Notes: a model not told the origin generated them from the letters alone. Positions 7,947 through 16,334 are shown, counted from the stretch's first letter. The stretch is 45,358 bases of DNA from DAXETY01 sp051155755 (GCA_051155755.1 DAXETY010000136.1:1-45358), one strand, 5' to 3'. Numbers and translations: made by a program.

Positions 7947-8660
7947 TTACTGAACTTTGAGGATGCGGGCCTCCGGCAGATTGTATTTCTGCCGCGCCAG
8001 TCGGGCCTGATCTTTGGAGGTAAAATCCCCCAGATAGACCCGGTGCCAGACGCCTTTATCTCCGAGATCCACACGTTTTGTATAGGCCGCGATATCGGAA
8101 TCTTCGTATTGGTCTAGGATGCTGCGGCAGTTGGCTTCCACCCGGCAACTGGCCAGATGCAGCGAATAGTGCGGCGTTTCGGCTCCTGGTGCTTTCTGCG
8201 GCAGTTGCAGCGGGGATTTCTCCGAAGGAATCGTCGTTTGGGTTTTCCGGGTGTCCGGAACCGGTTCCACAGCCGTTTCGGCGGCGCCGTTTGACTTTGC
8301 CACCTGCGAGGCCGCTCCTTCTTCCGGAGCCGGTTGTTTTTGCACCGGCACATCACCGGTTGTTTCAGCGGGGCTGCTTATCTTCATCCGGTTTTCCTGC
8401 CCGGACTGCAGCGGACTGTTTTCGGACGCGATCGCCTTTTTGGAAACGTCGGAGGCGTCGATTTTTTTTCGGATGACAAATGGATTCCCACCGCTTGCCA
8501 GGTCAATTTTCCCGGATACCCGGGCGTCGTCTCCCAGAGCCTGTAAAAAGGATTCTTTGACGAAATGAGAAACCAGCACCAGGGTCAAACCGACCAGAAT
8601 CACGCCGAGCGTGACAGCGCCGATCAGTCGGAATTCTCGTGAAGAAAGACGCAGCTTCAT
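7947..8660 (-). CDS. Membrane-anchored SPOR-domain protein
   Basis: A 237-residue protein with one N-terminal transmembrane helix (about 12-34, LIGAVTLGVILVGLTLVLVS). A long Pro/Ala/Glu/Ser-rich linker (about 75-160) follows, then a C-terminal SPOR domain (about 163-237, HYSLHLASCRVEANC to WHRVYLGDFTSKDQA). SPOR domains bind glycan strands stripped of stem peptides at division septa, so the protein probably spans the periplasm from the inner membrane. Two Cys residues in the domain (CRVEANC) could form a disulfide, as in FtsN. The start at 8660 follows a weak TAGGAT. Its size and layout recall FtsN-like proteins, but the identity is not established. Confidence 0.85.
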   Translation of the reverse strand: MKLRLSSREFRLIGAVTLGVILVGLTLVLVSHFVKESFLQALGDDARVSGKIDLASGGNPFVIRKKIDASDVSKKAIASENSPLQSGQENRMKISSPAETTGDVPVQKQPAPEEGAASQVAKSNGAAETAVEPVPDTRKTQTTIPSEKSPLQLPQKAPGAETPHYSLHLASCRVEANCRSILDQYEDSDIAAYTKRVDLGDKGVWHRVYLGDFTSKDQARLARQKYNLPEARILKVQ

Positions 8661-8695
8661 AATCCTAACCGGCCGTAGAGCGTTTCTCCTGAGCG

Positions 8696-8710
8696 GAGCG
8701 TTTCAAATTT
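8696..8710 (-). repeat. Repeat B copy 3
   Basis: Reverse-strand exact copy of AAATTTGAAACGCTC, upstream of the SPOR gene. It is followed on that strand by CGCTCAGGAGAAACGCTC, so the GAAACGCTC end is itself partly duplicated. Confidence 0.6.
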
Positions 8711-8799
8711 CCCCAACAGGGGTCTTTGCATTTATAGAACGAATCGACAAAGAATGCAATCCATATAGAGATTTCGAAGACCTTCGTCACCGCTGCGAT

Positions 8800-8828
8800 T
8801 TGACATGCCATGGGCATGGACCTAACTT
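8800..8828 (+). promoter_or_regulatory. Candidate sigma70-type promoter upstream of dienelactone hydrolase
   Basis: TTGACA at 8800-8805, a 17-nt spacer, then TAACTT at 8823-8828. The -35 is perfect and the -10 is weak. The next plus-strand gene starts at 9021, so the leader would contain repeat A2. Confidence 0.3.
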
Positions 8829-8864
8829 GACGATCACATTGAAGGTAAAATGCGCAATTGTTTG

Positions 8865-8951
8865 AACCTTGCCAAATCCGGGTGCGACTGCAAGTTCAAC
8901 ATCGAAGCACAACAGTGATTCTGTCTATTCTTGCCGGCGGCAAGTGCCGCA
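8865..8951 (+). repeat. Dispersed repeat family A, copy 2
   Basis: Matches copy 1 through CCGGGTGCGACTGCAAGTTC and the following CATCGAAGCACAAC, then TTCTTGCC. The terminator stem is degraded here (AAGCAC against GTGATT). There is no plus-strand gene directly upstream. Its 3' part forms a different long hairpin, listed separately. Confidence 0.78.
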
Positions 8952-8959
8952 GGCAAGAA
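8928..8959 (+). repeat. Long hairpin in the 5' leader of the dienelactone hydrolase gene
   Basis: TTCTTGCC (8928-8935) pairs with GGCAAGAA (8952-8959), and inner GCGGC (8937-8941) pairs with GCCGC (8946-8950) around AAGT. This is 13 bp of stem with one G/A mismatch. No T run follows. Confidence 0.6.
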
Positions 8960-9020
8960 AATTCAAGGCACCCGCTTTGCGGGTAGTTATTGACCATTTG
9001 AAAGCCATGGAGGTTTGAAT

Positions 9021-9761
9021 ATGAAATACATAATATTACTGCTTTTTTCGCTGACAATGGTCGGGGCAGCCGGCGCCGCCGGCATGACGGTGACCTACGA
9101 GATCGACGGCCAGCCCTATGAAGGCTATTATGTCAGCCCTTCCTCTACTGCTCCGCTGGTGCTGCTCATCCATGATTGGGACGGGCTGACCAGCTATGAA
9201 ATCAAACGTGCCGAAATGCTGGCGGACCTGGGCTATGCGGTTTTTGCCGCCGACCTTTTCGGAGCCGGAATTCGCCCCACCGAAGTTGCCGACAAGCGTC
9301 AGCACACCGGTGAGCTCTACAAGGATCGCGAAAAAATGCGGGCACTGCTGCGGGGCGCCATGACCGCCGCCGAATCGAAAGGCGCCAACGTGGAGAACGC
9401 TGTCGCGATGGGTTACTGCTTTGGGGGCGCTGCGGTTCTCGAGTTCGCCCGATCGGGTGCAGACTTGAAGGGATTTGTAACCTTTCACGGCGGACTGGGG
9501 ACGCCGGAAGGTCAGGATTATTCCAAAACCAAAGGGCAGTTGTTGATACTGCACGGTACTGCCGACACTGCCGTAACCATGGATCAATTCGCCGCCCTGG
9601 CGGTTGCATTGGAGAAAGACGGCGTGCCCCACGAGATGATTACTTACGGCGGCGCACCCCATGCCTTCACCGTATTCGGAGCAGACCGGTATCGTGAAGA
9701 TGCGGATCGCAAATCCTGGGAGCGATTTACCCGGTTTCTGGAAGAAGTCTTAAAAAAATAA
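9021..9761 (+). CDS. Secreted dienelactone hydrolase family protein
   Basis: A 246-residue alpha/beta hydrolase with a cleavable signal peptide (about residues 1-21, ending GAAGAAG). The DLH catalytic triad is complete: nucleophile Cys133 in GYCFGG, Asp182 in HGTADTAV and His214 in GAPHAF. The oxyanion-side loop is LIHDWDGL. The family hydrolyses dienelactones and related esters; export to the periplasm suggests a broader carboxylesterase role. ATG9021 is used because GGAGG lies 7 nt upstream; an in-frame TTG two codons earlier is less likely. It stands alone, convergent with dinB. Confidence 0.92.
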   Translation: MKYIILLLFSLTMVGAAGAAGMTVTYEIDGQPYEGYYVSPSSTAPLVLLIHDWDGLTSYEIKRAEMLADLGYAVFAADLFGAGIRPTEVADKRQHTGELYKDREKMRALLRGAMTAAESKGANVENAVAMGYCFGGAAVLEFARSGADLKGFVTFHGGLGTPEGQDYSKTKGQLLILHGTADTAVTMDQFAALAVALEKDGVPHEMITYGGAPHAFTVFGADRYREDADRKSWERFTRFLEEVLKK

Positions 9762-9797
9762 ATTCACATGTCTCTCCAATGCAGCAAATCATCTTCC

Positions 9798-9823
9798 GAT
9801 TGCGGCGGAGGTTTGTCGCAATC
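9798..9823. terminator. Hairpin between convergent dienelactone hydrolase and dinB
   Basis: GATTGCG (9798-9804) pairs with CGCAATC (9817-9823) around a 12-nt loop. Its location between two converging genes fits a shared terminator, but no T run follows. Confidence 0.3.
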
Positions 9824-9879
9824 CAAACGGCCCAAATAAGCAACACCGCGAAAGGCAAACGACGGTCTGCTCGCGGCAA

Positions 9880-11004
9880 TCACCACAGGTCGGCACAATG
9901 GGCGGCCGTATTTGAAAATTTCAGCGGCAACAACAACTGCCGGCATCTTTGGCCGTCGGTTTGCAGGGCCTCGAAATTGGAAACCGAGATGCCGAGCAGA
10001 CGGACCTTTCTGGAACCGGCCTCGGTTTTGGACAACAGATCGACGGCATGCTCGAACAGAACCGCACCGCTGTCGATCGGCCGATCGATAGTGCGGCTGC
10101 GGGTGACGCTTTGAAAATCGAAATATTTCACTTTGAGTGTAACCGTGCGGCCTTTGATTTCCCGCTTGCCCAGGGAGTTTTCCAGCTGCAGGGCGAGTTC
10201 TTCCAGAATCGCCGCCATCTGATCGACGTCGTCGATATCTTCCCGCAGGGTGGTCTCTTTGCCGATGGATTTTCGGATGCGATTCGGCTCCACCGGCCGG
10301 TTGTCAACGCCATGGGCGATATCGAAAAAATACCCGCCGGATTTACCGAAAATCCGAATGAGTTCCTCTTTGGCATACTTTTTCAAATCCGCACCGGTTC
10401 TGATTCCCAGGGCCATCATTTTTTCTTCGGTAACTTTGCCGACTCCGAAGAATTTCCGAATCGGCAGCCGGTCTATAAAAACGCCGGCCATCTCGGGAGT
10501 CACGACGGTGATGCCGTTGGGTTTGTGAAAATCCGAGGCCACCTTGGCGATGAATTTGTTGAAGGACACCCCGGCGGATGCGGTCAGTCTGCCGGTGCGG
10601 GCATAGATTTTTTGCTTGATTTCACGGGCGACGGCGGTGGCCGAAGGGATTCCTTTGCGATTTTCGGTGACATCGAGAAAGGCCTCATCCAGCGACAGCG
10701 GCTCGACCAGGTGGGTGTACTCGTGAAAAATTTCCCGTATCTGCCGGGAAACGCTGCGGTAGACGTCGAAACGCGAGCGCACGAACACGGCTTGGGGACA
10801 GAGGCGAAAGGCCGTCGAAGAGGCCATGGCGGAATGAATGCCGAATTTACGGGCTTCGTAGGAGCAGGCCGCCACCACTCCGCGTGATCCGGGATCGCCG
10901 CCGACAATCACCGGTTTGCCGCGCAGCTCGGGGCGATCCCGCTGCTCGACCGAGGCATAAAAAGCATCCATGTCGATGTGGATTATTTTGCGGACCAATC
11001 CCAT
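9880..11004 (-). CDS. dinB: DNA polymerase IV (Y-family translesion polymerase)
   Basis: A 374-residue Y-family polymerase with the catalytic acidic residues in HIDMDAFYASVE (Asp11 and Asp13 region) and SLDEAFLDVTE (Asp106, Glu107). The RKIIH start and the little-finger domain with KSIGKETTLREDI follow. The C-terminal stretch includes QLLLPL, matching the beta-clamp-binding motif, so it should load on the sliding clamp. The length is close to the E. coli enzyme plus a short tail. The start at 11004 is the only in-frame Met before the first catalytic motif; its ribosome site is weak. No LexA-type box is evident upstream; a repeat C copy lies there at 11027. Confidence 0.95.
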   Translation of the reverse strand: MGLVRKIIHIDMDAFYASVEQRDRPELRGKPVIVGGDPGSRGVVAACSYEARKFGIHSAMASSTAFRLCPQAVFVRSRFDVYRSVSRQIREIFHEYTHLVEPLSLDEAFLDVTENRKGIPSATAVAREIKQKIYARTGRLTASAGVSFNKFIAKVASDFHKPNGITVVTPEMAGVFIDRLPIRKFFGVGKVTEEKMMALGIRTGADLKKYAKEELIRIFGKSGGYFFDIAHGVDNRPVEPNRIRKSIGKETTLREDIDDVDQMAAILEELALQLENSLGKREIKGRTVTLKVKYFDFQSVTRSRTIDRPIDSGAVLFEHAVDLLSKTEAGSRKVRLLGISVSNFEALQTDGQRCRQLLLPLKFSNTAAHCADLW

Positions 11005-11026
11005 GGTTTTTATATACCCCTGATTG

Positions 11027-11040
11027 GAGCGATTGTCGAG
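11027..11040 (+). repeat. Repeat C fragment upstream of dinB
   Basis: GAGCGATTGTCGAG, the first part of repeat C (compare 5180-5199 and 22563-22583). The following bases diverge. Confidence 0.45.
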
Positions 11041-11064
11041 ACCGCCGCCGCAGACAGGTAAGTT

Positions 11065-11202
11065 ATGCTGATCCGCACAGATGATGGCTTAGATGACGAG
11101 CAACGCAGCCGGTTCGCTGCAGACGGGTTTGAAATGGCCCGGGCACGCCGCTGTCTTTCCCTGTTGTTTCAAGAGGTGGCGAAAGAGCGCATCGAGGAAT
11201 GA
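11065..11202 (+). CDS. Possible 45-residue small protein
   Basis: An ATG-to-TGA frame of 46 codons fills the gap between dinB and the HDOD gene. The product starts MLIRTDDGLDDEQRSRF and continues with a charged amphipathic helix (AARARRCLSLLFQEVAKER-like composition: alternating Arg/Glu with Leu/Phe). Composition is protein-like and there is no membrane segment or signal peptide. An AGG about 8 nt upstream is a weak ribosome site. I do not recognise a family. It could be a chance frame in GC-rich DNA; conservation in relatives would settle it. Confidence 0.4.
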   Translation: MLIRTDDGLDDEQRSRFAADGFEMARARRCLSLLFQEVAKERIEE

Positions 11203-11211
11203 ATGTTACTG

Positions 11212-12042
11212 TCAGCGCAGCAGGTGATCTTCCAAATAAATTTCGAGCTGCGCCAGGTCCAGGTCCGAAAGTCCCAGCAGTTTTGCTTCCGGAAGGACGG
11301 AAAGCAGTATGGTTTCCTGCGGGTTGAACCCGATACCGAGTTTGTTGCAGGCTTGATCGGCAATGCGAACCAGCAGCAAATGATAGTCCTTGGTGCCGAA
11401 ATTTTCATCGTGGTGAGATCCGGCAACATGGCAATAGCGCTCCGGCAGGTTCCATCTCCTCATAAGCGCTTCGCCATAAGTACAGTGCAAACTTACCATA
11501 ACCTCGTTCATCAATTCCGGCGATGGTTGCGAGGAGATTTGGCCGGAGCACTTGAGATCTTCCAATACGGTCAAAATGAATAGTTTGCCGATATCGTGCA
11601 ATAGGCCGGCAAAGAACGCTTCGTGTAAAAGGGATCGAAATCCGCTGTGTTTCGCAAGCCAGTGGGCGCCGAAGGCACAGCCCACGGAGTGCTGCCACAG
11701 GATTTTCATGACCGCATTGATTTTGGGATCCTTGGAATGAAAATTTTTCTCTTGGGTTACCATTGTCACGATATTGGACACCTCGTTAATGCCCAATCGT
11801 ACGATCGCATTCCGAACCGTCGACACCTTCACCAGCCCTTGATAAAAAGAAGAATTTGCCATTCGAAGCACTTCTCCGGTCAAGGCCTGGTCTCTGACAA
11901 TTAGTTTTTCGATGAGATTGACATCCGGATCCTCCTTGCCGATCTCCCGTTGGATGTGCAGCGCTGTGGCATTGAACGGCGGCAGTTTCGTTTCACCCGT
12001 TTCCAGGTGAAGTTTAATCATATCCACCAGTGACTTTGGCAT
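11212..12042 (-). CDS. HDOD-domain signalling protein
   Basis: A 276-residue single HDOD domain. It opens with KLPPFNATALHIQREI, which corresponds to the usual LPxLPxxA entry of HDOD proteins, and contains MANSSFYQG and AIVRLGINEVSN. It retains an HD pair (His149-Asp150 in GLLHDIGKLF), which many HDOD proteins have lost. The family does not have a single established activity; members take part in cell-cycle, motility and type IV pilus signalling. The start codon is 2 nt after the stop of the GspE-like ATPase gene, so both are almost certainly one transcript and their functions are probably linked. Confidence 0.92.
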   Translation of the reverse strand: MPKSLVDMIKLHLETGETKLPPFNATALHIQREIGKEDPDVNLIEKLIVRDQALTGEVLRMANSSFYQGLVKVSTVRNAIVRLGINEVSNIVTMVTQEKNFHSKDPKINAVMKILWQHSVGCAFGAHWLAKHSGFRSLLHEAFFAGLLHDIGKLFILTVLEDLKCSGQISSQPSPELMNEVMVSLHCTYGEALMRRWNLPERYCHVAGSHHDENFGTKDYHLLLVRIADQACNKLGIGFNPQETILLSVLPEAKLLGLSDLDLAQLEIYLEDHLLR

Positions 12043-12044
12043 GA

Positions 12045-13961
12045 CTACAATCCCAGCATCCGCTGTATTTCTTTGAGTTGTCGTGTCTTATGCAGCCGTG
12101 GCAGACAACGGAACACTTCATCGAGCGTGGTGATACCCGCAGCAGCCTTGGCCAGGCCGTCTTCGAAAAGCGTCACCAGCTCTGTTGCCTCGATACTGAG
12201 TTTCCGCAATTCCTGGCTTGATTTTCGTTCCAACACCGCACTGCGGATGACCTCATTGGGAATCAAAAGCTCGAAAACCCCGGCGCGTCCATTGTAGCCG
12301 GTGTGTCGGCATTGCGGACACCCTTGGCCGCCTGCGAATTCGGCATCCAGCAGGTCGGCCGCCTGGTAGCCGAGCCGACGAAGATCCGCCGGTGACGGCC
12401 GGTAGGAAGTGTGGCAATGCCGGCAATAGCGGCGCAGCAGTCGCTGGGCCAAAACAGCGGTAACCGTTGAGGACACCATGAAGGGTTCAATGTCCATATT
12501 CATCAGCCGCAGCAACCCACCGACACTGTCCTCGGTGTGAAAAGTCGTCAACACCTGATGGCCGGTCAGTGCCGCTTGCACGGCGATTTTGGCGGAGAAT
12601 GAGTCCCGGATTTCCCCGATCACAATTACATCCGGGTCTTGCCGCACGATGTGACGCAGGGTTTCCTCGAAGGTCAGGTTGATTTTCGGCTCAATGGAAC
12701 ACTGTGCCACTCCGTCGATATAGGCTTCGACGGGTTCTTCTGCCGTAGCAATGCTGATCTGGGGTGAATTGATGGCACTGATACAGCTGTAAATCGTGGT
12801 GGTTTTTCCGGATCCGGTCGGACCGGTTACCATCAGCACGCCGCTCGGTTGTTGCAGCCCCTGCTCGAGAAATCGTTCCAGCATGCGTGGTGCCATACCG
12901 ATTTCCCGGATGTCCAACAGTCGTCCCTTGCGGTTGAGCAGGCGAAGCACGATCTTTTGACCATGCACCGTGCTGTAGAACGAAGTTCTCAGGTCCAGCT
13001 GACCGTCGCTGTGCTCGAACAGGATTCGCCCGCCCTGGTGGCGGCGTTTTTCGGCAATGTCGGCGTCGCACATGACTTTGAGTCGATTGGTCAGCCCGGG
13101 CAGAATCTCGAGGGGATAGTCTTTGTAATGGGCTAAAACACCGTCCTGGCGAAAGCGGATTCGCAAACGGTCTTTCAATGGTTCGATGTGAATGTCGCTG
13201 GCCCGATCTTTGATGGCCGCCAGGATGATCTCATTGACCACCCCAACGACGGAATCACGGCCGGAATCCACTTGAGGCGTCGATTTTTGAAAGCGCAGCA
13301 AACGTTGAACGGCCTTGGCGATGGAATCGGATTGGGCGATAGACGGGATGATTTCCTTGCCGAACATCTGGCGGGCGGCCTCTAAATCGGACCGGTCCGT
13401 GGGATCCGGAAAGGCCACCCGGACTTTGTCGCCCTCGGTGCGCACCGGTATCAACCGGTGGTGTTTGTACCATGCGGGCGGCGCTTGGGCGAACAAATGC
13501 AGATCGATTTCGGTGTACTCCGGATCAATGACGCTGATGCCCAGTTGTAGAGACAGGATCTCGATCAACTCCGGCTCGCTGATGCAATTTTGTTCCAAAA
13601 GGATCTGGCCGATTTTTTTGGATGTATTCTTGGATTGAATCTGACAGGCAATCTTGAGATCGTTTTCGCTGATATGTCCCAGTTCCAACAGCAGATCGCC
13701 GATACGCAGGCAGGTGCGGTGATTCTGAATGGCGGCCTGGATTTCCGAATCGCCAACGTATTTCAGGTCTTTGAGCACTTCCAGCAGCGTTTTACGATGA
13801 TCGAGTTTCTGCCGAACCCGACGCGCATAATTTACTTGCGGTTCCGTAACATATTCATCCTTGAGAAGCAGAGATACAACGGTTCCGATGTTTTGATGGT
13901 CCGAACCCGTTGCATCGACAGATCGCCCTGCCGGCTCCGGTATCGTCTTTGCGGTATCCAC
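12045..13961 (-). CDS. GspE/PilB-family secretion or pilus ATPase with MshEN domain
   Basis: A 638-residue type II/IV secretion ATPase. The N-terminal half carries MshEN-type modules (about 60-230, e.g. RIGDLLLELGHISENDL and KIGQILLEQNCISEPEL), which bind c-di-GMP in MshE-like proteins. The C-terminal motor has Walker A GPTGSGKTTT with Lys386, an Asp box, Walker B VIVIGEIRD and His box TGHQVLTTFHTED. The tetracysteine zinc site is CRHC and CPQC. The family powers pilus assembly or type II secretion at the inner membrane. No pilin, PilC/GspF or secretin gene is nearby, so this is an orphan motor paired only with the HDOD gene. The start is GTG13961, with AAAGGAT upstream. Confidence 0.93.
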   Translation of the reverse strand: MDTAKTIPEPAGRSVDATGSDHQNIGTVVSLLLKDEYVTEPQVNYARRVRQKLDHRKTLLEVLKDLKYVGDSEIQAAIQNHRTCLRIGDLLLELGHISENDLKIACQIQSKNTSKKIGQILLEQNCISEPELIEILSLQLGISVIDPEYTEIDLHLFAQAPPAWYKHHRLIPVRTEGDKVRVAFPDPTDRSDLEAARQMFGKEIIPSIAQSDSIAKAVQRLLRFQKSTPQVDSGRDSVVGVVNEIILAAIKDRASDIHIEPLKDRLRIRFRQDGVLAHYKDYPLEILPGLTNRLKVMCDADIAEKRRHQGGRILFEHSDGQLDLRTSFYSTVHGQKIVLRLLNRKGRLLDIREIGMAPRMLERFLEQGLQQPSGVLMVTGPTGSGKTTTIYSCISAINSPQISIATAEEPVEAYIDGVAQCSIEPKINLTFEETLRHIVRQDPDVIVIGEIRDSFSAKIAVQAALTGHQVLTTFHTEDSVGGLLRLMNMDIEPFMVSSTVTAVLAQRLLRRYCRHCHTSYRPSPADLRRLGYQAADLLDAEFAGGQGCPQCRHTGYNGRAGVFELLIPNEVIRSAVLERKSSQELRKLSIEATELVTLFEDGLAKAAAGITTLDEVFRCLPRLHKTRQLKEIQRMLGL

Positions 13962-14159
13962 GCCTGAATTTGATCCTTTCAGAGGAATCCGGTTATCTCG
14001 ACGCCGGGAATTTCACGTTTCGAATCACGGACAAGTCGCCATTGTGGGCATTGACAGCAAATCGAAAATGACCATCGCCCAATATGAGACACAAGCATTA
14101 CCGGGGATGTAAAACAACTATCGGCCGTCGATGGGGAAACTTTAGAGGAAGGAAACCGT

Positions 14160-14528
14160 TTATGAACCTGCAATCCAACCAATCGCCTCGCCGAGGTTCG
14201 AAAAAACTTTGAACTCGGGCGGCAGGTCTTTTACGATCTTTACATATTCCGATGCAATTGCAGTAAATAATCCGGTTTCCACAACAATCGCCACCTTTTT
14301 ATCCGGTTTCGTCCCTGCCGGATAATTCCGCTTGATAAAGGCCTTTATTTCATACAAATCATCGTAAGCAGCCTTTAACGGACCCGTGTGGAATTTCCAG
14401 ATAACGTTTTTCTGAAGGTATTCGGGCATTTTAAACAGCCGGGACAGAATGCCCACGATTTCCAGATACTCATTTTCCTGGGGCTCGACCAGGATGTAAT
14501 CTTTCTCGACGGTGATATGGGGTTGCAT
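14160..14528 (-). CDS. SpoIIAA-like STAS-domain protein
   Basis: A 122-residue protein with the alternating strand/helix layout of SpoIIAA-like STAS proteins. It has an N-terminal strand pair (ITVEKDYILVEP), a central KKVAIVVETGLFTAIASEY and the typical C-terminal end PPEFKVFSNLGEAIGWIAG. No membrane segment is present. ATG14528 is preferred, with an AAAGGTG about 9 nt upstream; a longer open frame to 14654 adds sequence that does not resemble the fold. Function is unknown; related proteins bind lipids or small ligands. The gene stands alone, with a possible partner at 14820. Confidence 0.72.
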   Translation of the reverse strand: MQPHITVEKDYILVEPQENEYLEIVGILSRLFKMPEYLQKNVIWKFHTGPLKAAYDDLYEIKAFIKRNYPAGTKPDKKVAIVVETGLFTAIASEYVKIVKDLPPEFKVFSNLGEAIGWIAGS

Positions 14529-14710
14529 GGCTCGTACACCTTTCGCAGGAATCAGATATCCGGAACATCCAAATCCGGCATATCCGTTTTTTCCATAACG
14601 GATTTCAAAAGGTGTGCCAGTCGGCGCTGTGCCATTTTTTATCAATAATTTCAAGATCTTTAGATTTTATCTTAAAAACTTGCGTTGAAAATCCTGGGCC
14701 TTTTCACGCA

Positions 14711-14732
14711 GGGTGAATGGGGCATTTCACCC
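14711..14732. repeat. Short perfect hairpin
   Basis: GGGTGAA (14711-14717) pairs with TTCACCC (14726-14732) around an 8-nt loop, between two minus-strand genes. No T run follows on the minus strand, so terminator function is doubtful. Confidence 0.35.
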
Positions 14733-14819
14733 GTTTGAGGCTTATTGGCAGGGAGTAAATTGTTCTCGGAATTCTGGCTTTTCGGGTTCGCTTCGATTTC
14801 CGACAGGTTTTTCCACAGG

Positions 14820-15110
14820 TCATTGGGGCGAGATTTTGATCATTCTGGCCATATTGATGATCTCAAAAGCAGCGGACAGATTTCTTACAAACAAGCGGTA
14901 GAATTTCTTCTTTTCCCATCCGTTTAGCAGCGCGATTTCATATTCCTCGACATCGGGTTCCCTCAATGTCTCCATCAATGCTTTCAGTATGTCCAATTCA
15001 TCATGATGAAGGGTCACATAACCGGACCGGCCCTCGGCCCAGGTCAGCGGATTCTCTTTACCCTTGACGATTTGAATTCCACTCAGTTTTTCTTCAGACA
15101 CACGGATCAT
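14820..15110 (-). CDS. Hypothetical protein, 96 residues
   Basis: A 96-residue soluble frame, MIRVSEEKLSGIQIVKG through a helical C-terminus (FYRLFVRNLSAAFEIINMA). No signal peptide or membrane segment is seen, and I do not recognise the family. Acidic stretches (HHDELDILKALMETL) and regular hydrophobic spacing look like a real folded protein. The ribosome site is poor. It lies downstream of, and in the same direction as, the zinc-ribbon protein at 15300, but the repeat A3 terminator lies between them, so it probably has its own promoter. Confidence 0.55.
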   Translation of the reverse strand: MIRVSEEKLSGIQIVKGKENPLTWAEGRSGYVTLHHDELDILKALMETLREPDVEEYEIALLNGWEKKKFYRLFVRNLSAAFEIINMARMIKISPQ

Positions 15111-15215
15111 TATGCAGCTTCATGCAAACGATTTTACACCATTTCAAACGCGCAATTTCTACATTCGGGGCAACAACCAACTCCAAAGCGGATGGCTTTT
15201 TCGTTTTCCGGCTTT

Positions 15216-15299
15216 GTCACTCGGCACTGGCAAGAAAAAAACGGAGGCACGTTTGTGCGTCTCTATTGAACTTGGAACAACACCCGGTATGGACAGGAA
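15216..15299 (-). repeat. Dispersed repeat family A, copy 3 (with terminator)
   Basis: Read on the minus strand it begins directly behind the stop codon of the gene ending at 15300. It follows the family pattern: CCGGGTG, CCAAGTTCAA, GCACAA, GTGC, then TTCTTGCCAGTGCCGAGTG. It is more diverged from copies 1, 2 and 4 in the middle, but keeps order and spacing. Confidence 0.72.
15235..15263 (-). terminator. Intrinsic terminator inside repeat A3
   Basis: On the minus strand GCAC-AAAC-GTGC forms the inner stem. Flanking GAG/CTC extends it past a 2-nt bulge, and CG plus seven T residues follow. It sits about 40 nt after the stop codon of the zinc-ribbon protein gene, the same distance as in copy A1 behind HU. 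Confidence 0.7.
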
Positions 15300-16334
15300 T
15301 CATACGATCACGGCCTTGATCCGGTTCTCCAGTGCGATCCTGAATTCGTCCAGGCGGTCTTCCTGCCATTCAATTCGATTCCAGTGCGCCAGATCGAAAT
15401 GAATGCCCTCTTTTTTGATGTCGACGGCGTTTCCATTGCTGTCGTAAAGCCTGCCGACCGCATCTTCTGCAGTATTTGGCTTGAGCCACAGGTCGCCGGT
15501 TACCGCCCAATCTTTTCGACAGGTATAAATGACCGGCAAACCGAGTCCGTAGGCAAAACCGGCTTCAAAATAAACGCCCCCGCGGTGACCGGTCAGGTCG
15601 CAGACCATAAAACGACTCCTTCTGATCTGGGCGATGATTTCGTCATTGATGTCATTGGCATGCTCGACGTTGTCAACCCGAACAGCTTTAAAGCACGATT
15701 CCGCTGCCCCCGTCTCCAAATATTCGATTGCCGGTTGAATGGCCTGTTTGTATACCCGGAGCATTGCAGGATTATACCACATTGCAACAAAGCACTGGCG
15801 CAAATCCGTGCGGGTGGTTTCCAACTCCTGCAGCCGTTTGTAACCCTGCGCGGCTATCCACAGGCCATGATCCGGCTGATTCGGCTGATCGGCCTGTACC
15901 AGATCCATTTCGACCAGGAAGATCAATATGCTGCGAAGCTCTCCCGGATTCAGGCAATGATATCGTGTGTAATCGTATTCGCAATCAACCTGAATCCATT
16001 GGCCGACATGTTTCGTCTGTTTCTTCAGAATGAATAACACCTGATCGATTTTCTCGAGCGGGTCCAGTAACCGATATTGCTCTGCAACGTTTTTCAAACC
16101 CTCTGGTGTAAACGGATTGAGGGGTTCCGTGCGGCCGCGATTTTCAAATTCATTGCGATTGTAAATGCTGCATGCCAGCATCTCTGAGGCGGTAAAACCA
16201 CCGGTTTTTATCTTTTCAGCCGCCGCTTTGGTCAGTCGAACCGGGCCGCAAACCTGGCATCGATAAAATGTGACGGGCTCGGGATAATTGTCTTCGAATC
16301 CCTGCAGCGGATGATTACAGAAATAGCATTGCAT
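15300..16334 (-). CDS. Zinc-ribbon protein with nucleoside 2-deoxyribosyltransferase-like/TIR-like domain
   Basis: A 344-residue protein. The N-terminus is a four-Cys zinc ribbon (Cys3, Cys6, Cys26, Cys29). The middle (about 70-190) is helical and unrecognised. The C-terminal half (about 200-340) starts QCFVAMWYN and carries NDINDEIIAQIRRSRFMVCDLTG and VYFEAGFAYGLGLPVIYTC. These are hallmarks of the nucleoside 2-deoxyribosyltransferase/TIR-like Rossmannoid superfamily, whose members act on nucleotides or NAD in metabolism, signalling and conflict systems. ATG16334 is fixed by GGAGGT 5 nt upstream. A second, divergent member of the superfamily is at 28087-29523. The substrate is unknown. Confidence 0.78.
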   Translation of the reverse strand: MQCYFCNHPLQGFEDNYPEPVTFYRCQVCGPVRLTKAAAEKIKTGGFTASEMLACSIYNRNEFENRGRTEPLNPFTPEGLKNVAEQYRLLDPLEKIDQVLFILKKQTKHVGQWIQVDCEYDYTRYHCLNPGELRSILIFLVEMDLVQADQPNQPDHGLWIAAQGYKRLQELETTRTDLRQCFVAMWYNPAMLRVYKQAIQPAIEYLETGAAESCFKAVRVDNVEHANDINDEIIAQIRRSRFMVCDLTGHRGGVYFEAGFAYGLGLPVIYTCRKDWAVTGDLWLKPNTAEDAVGRLYDSNGNAVDIKKEGIHFDLAHWNRIEWQEDRLDEFRIALENRIKAVIV

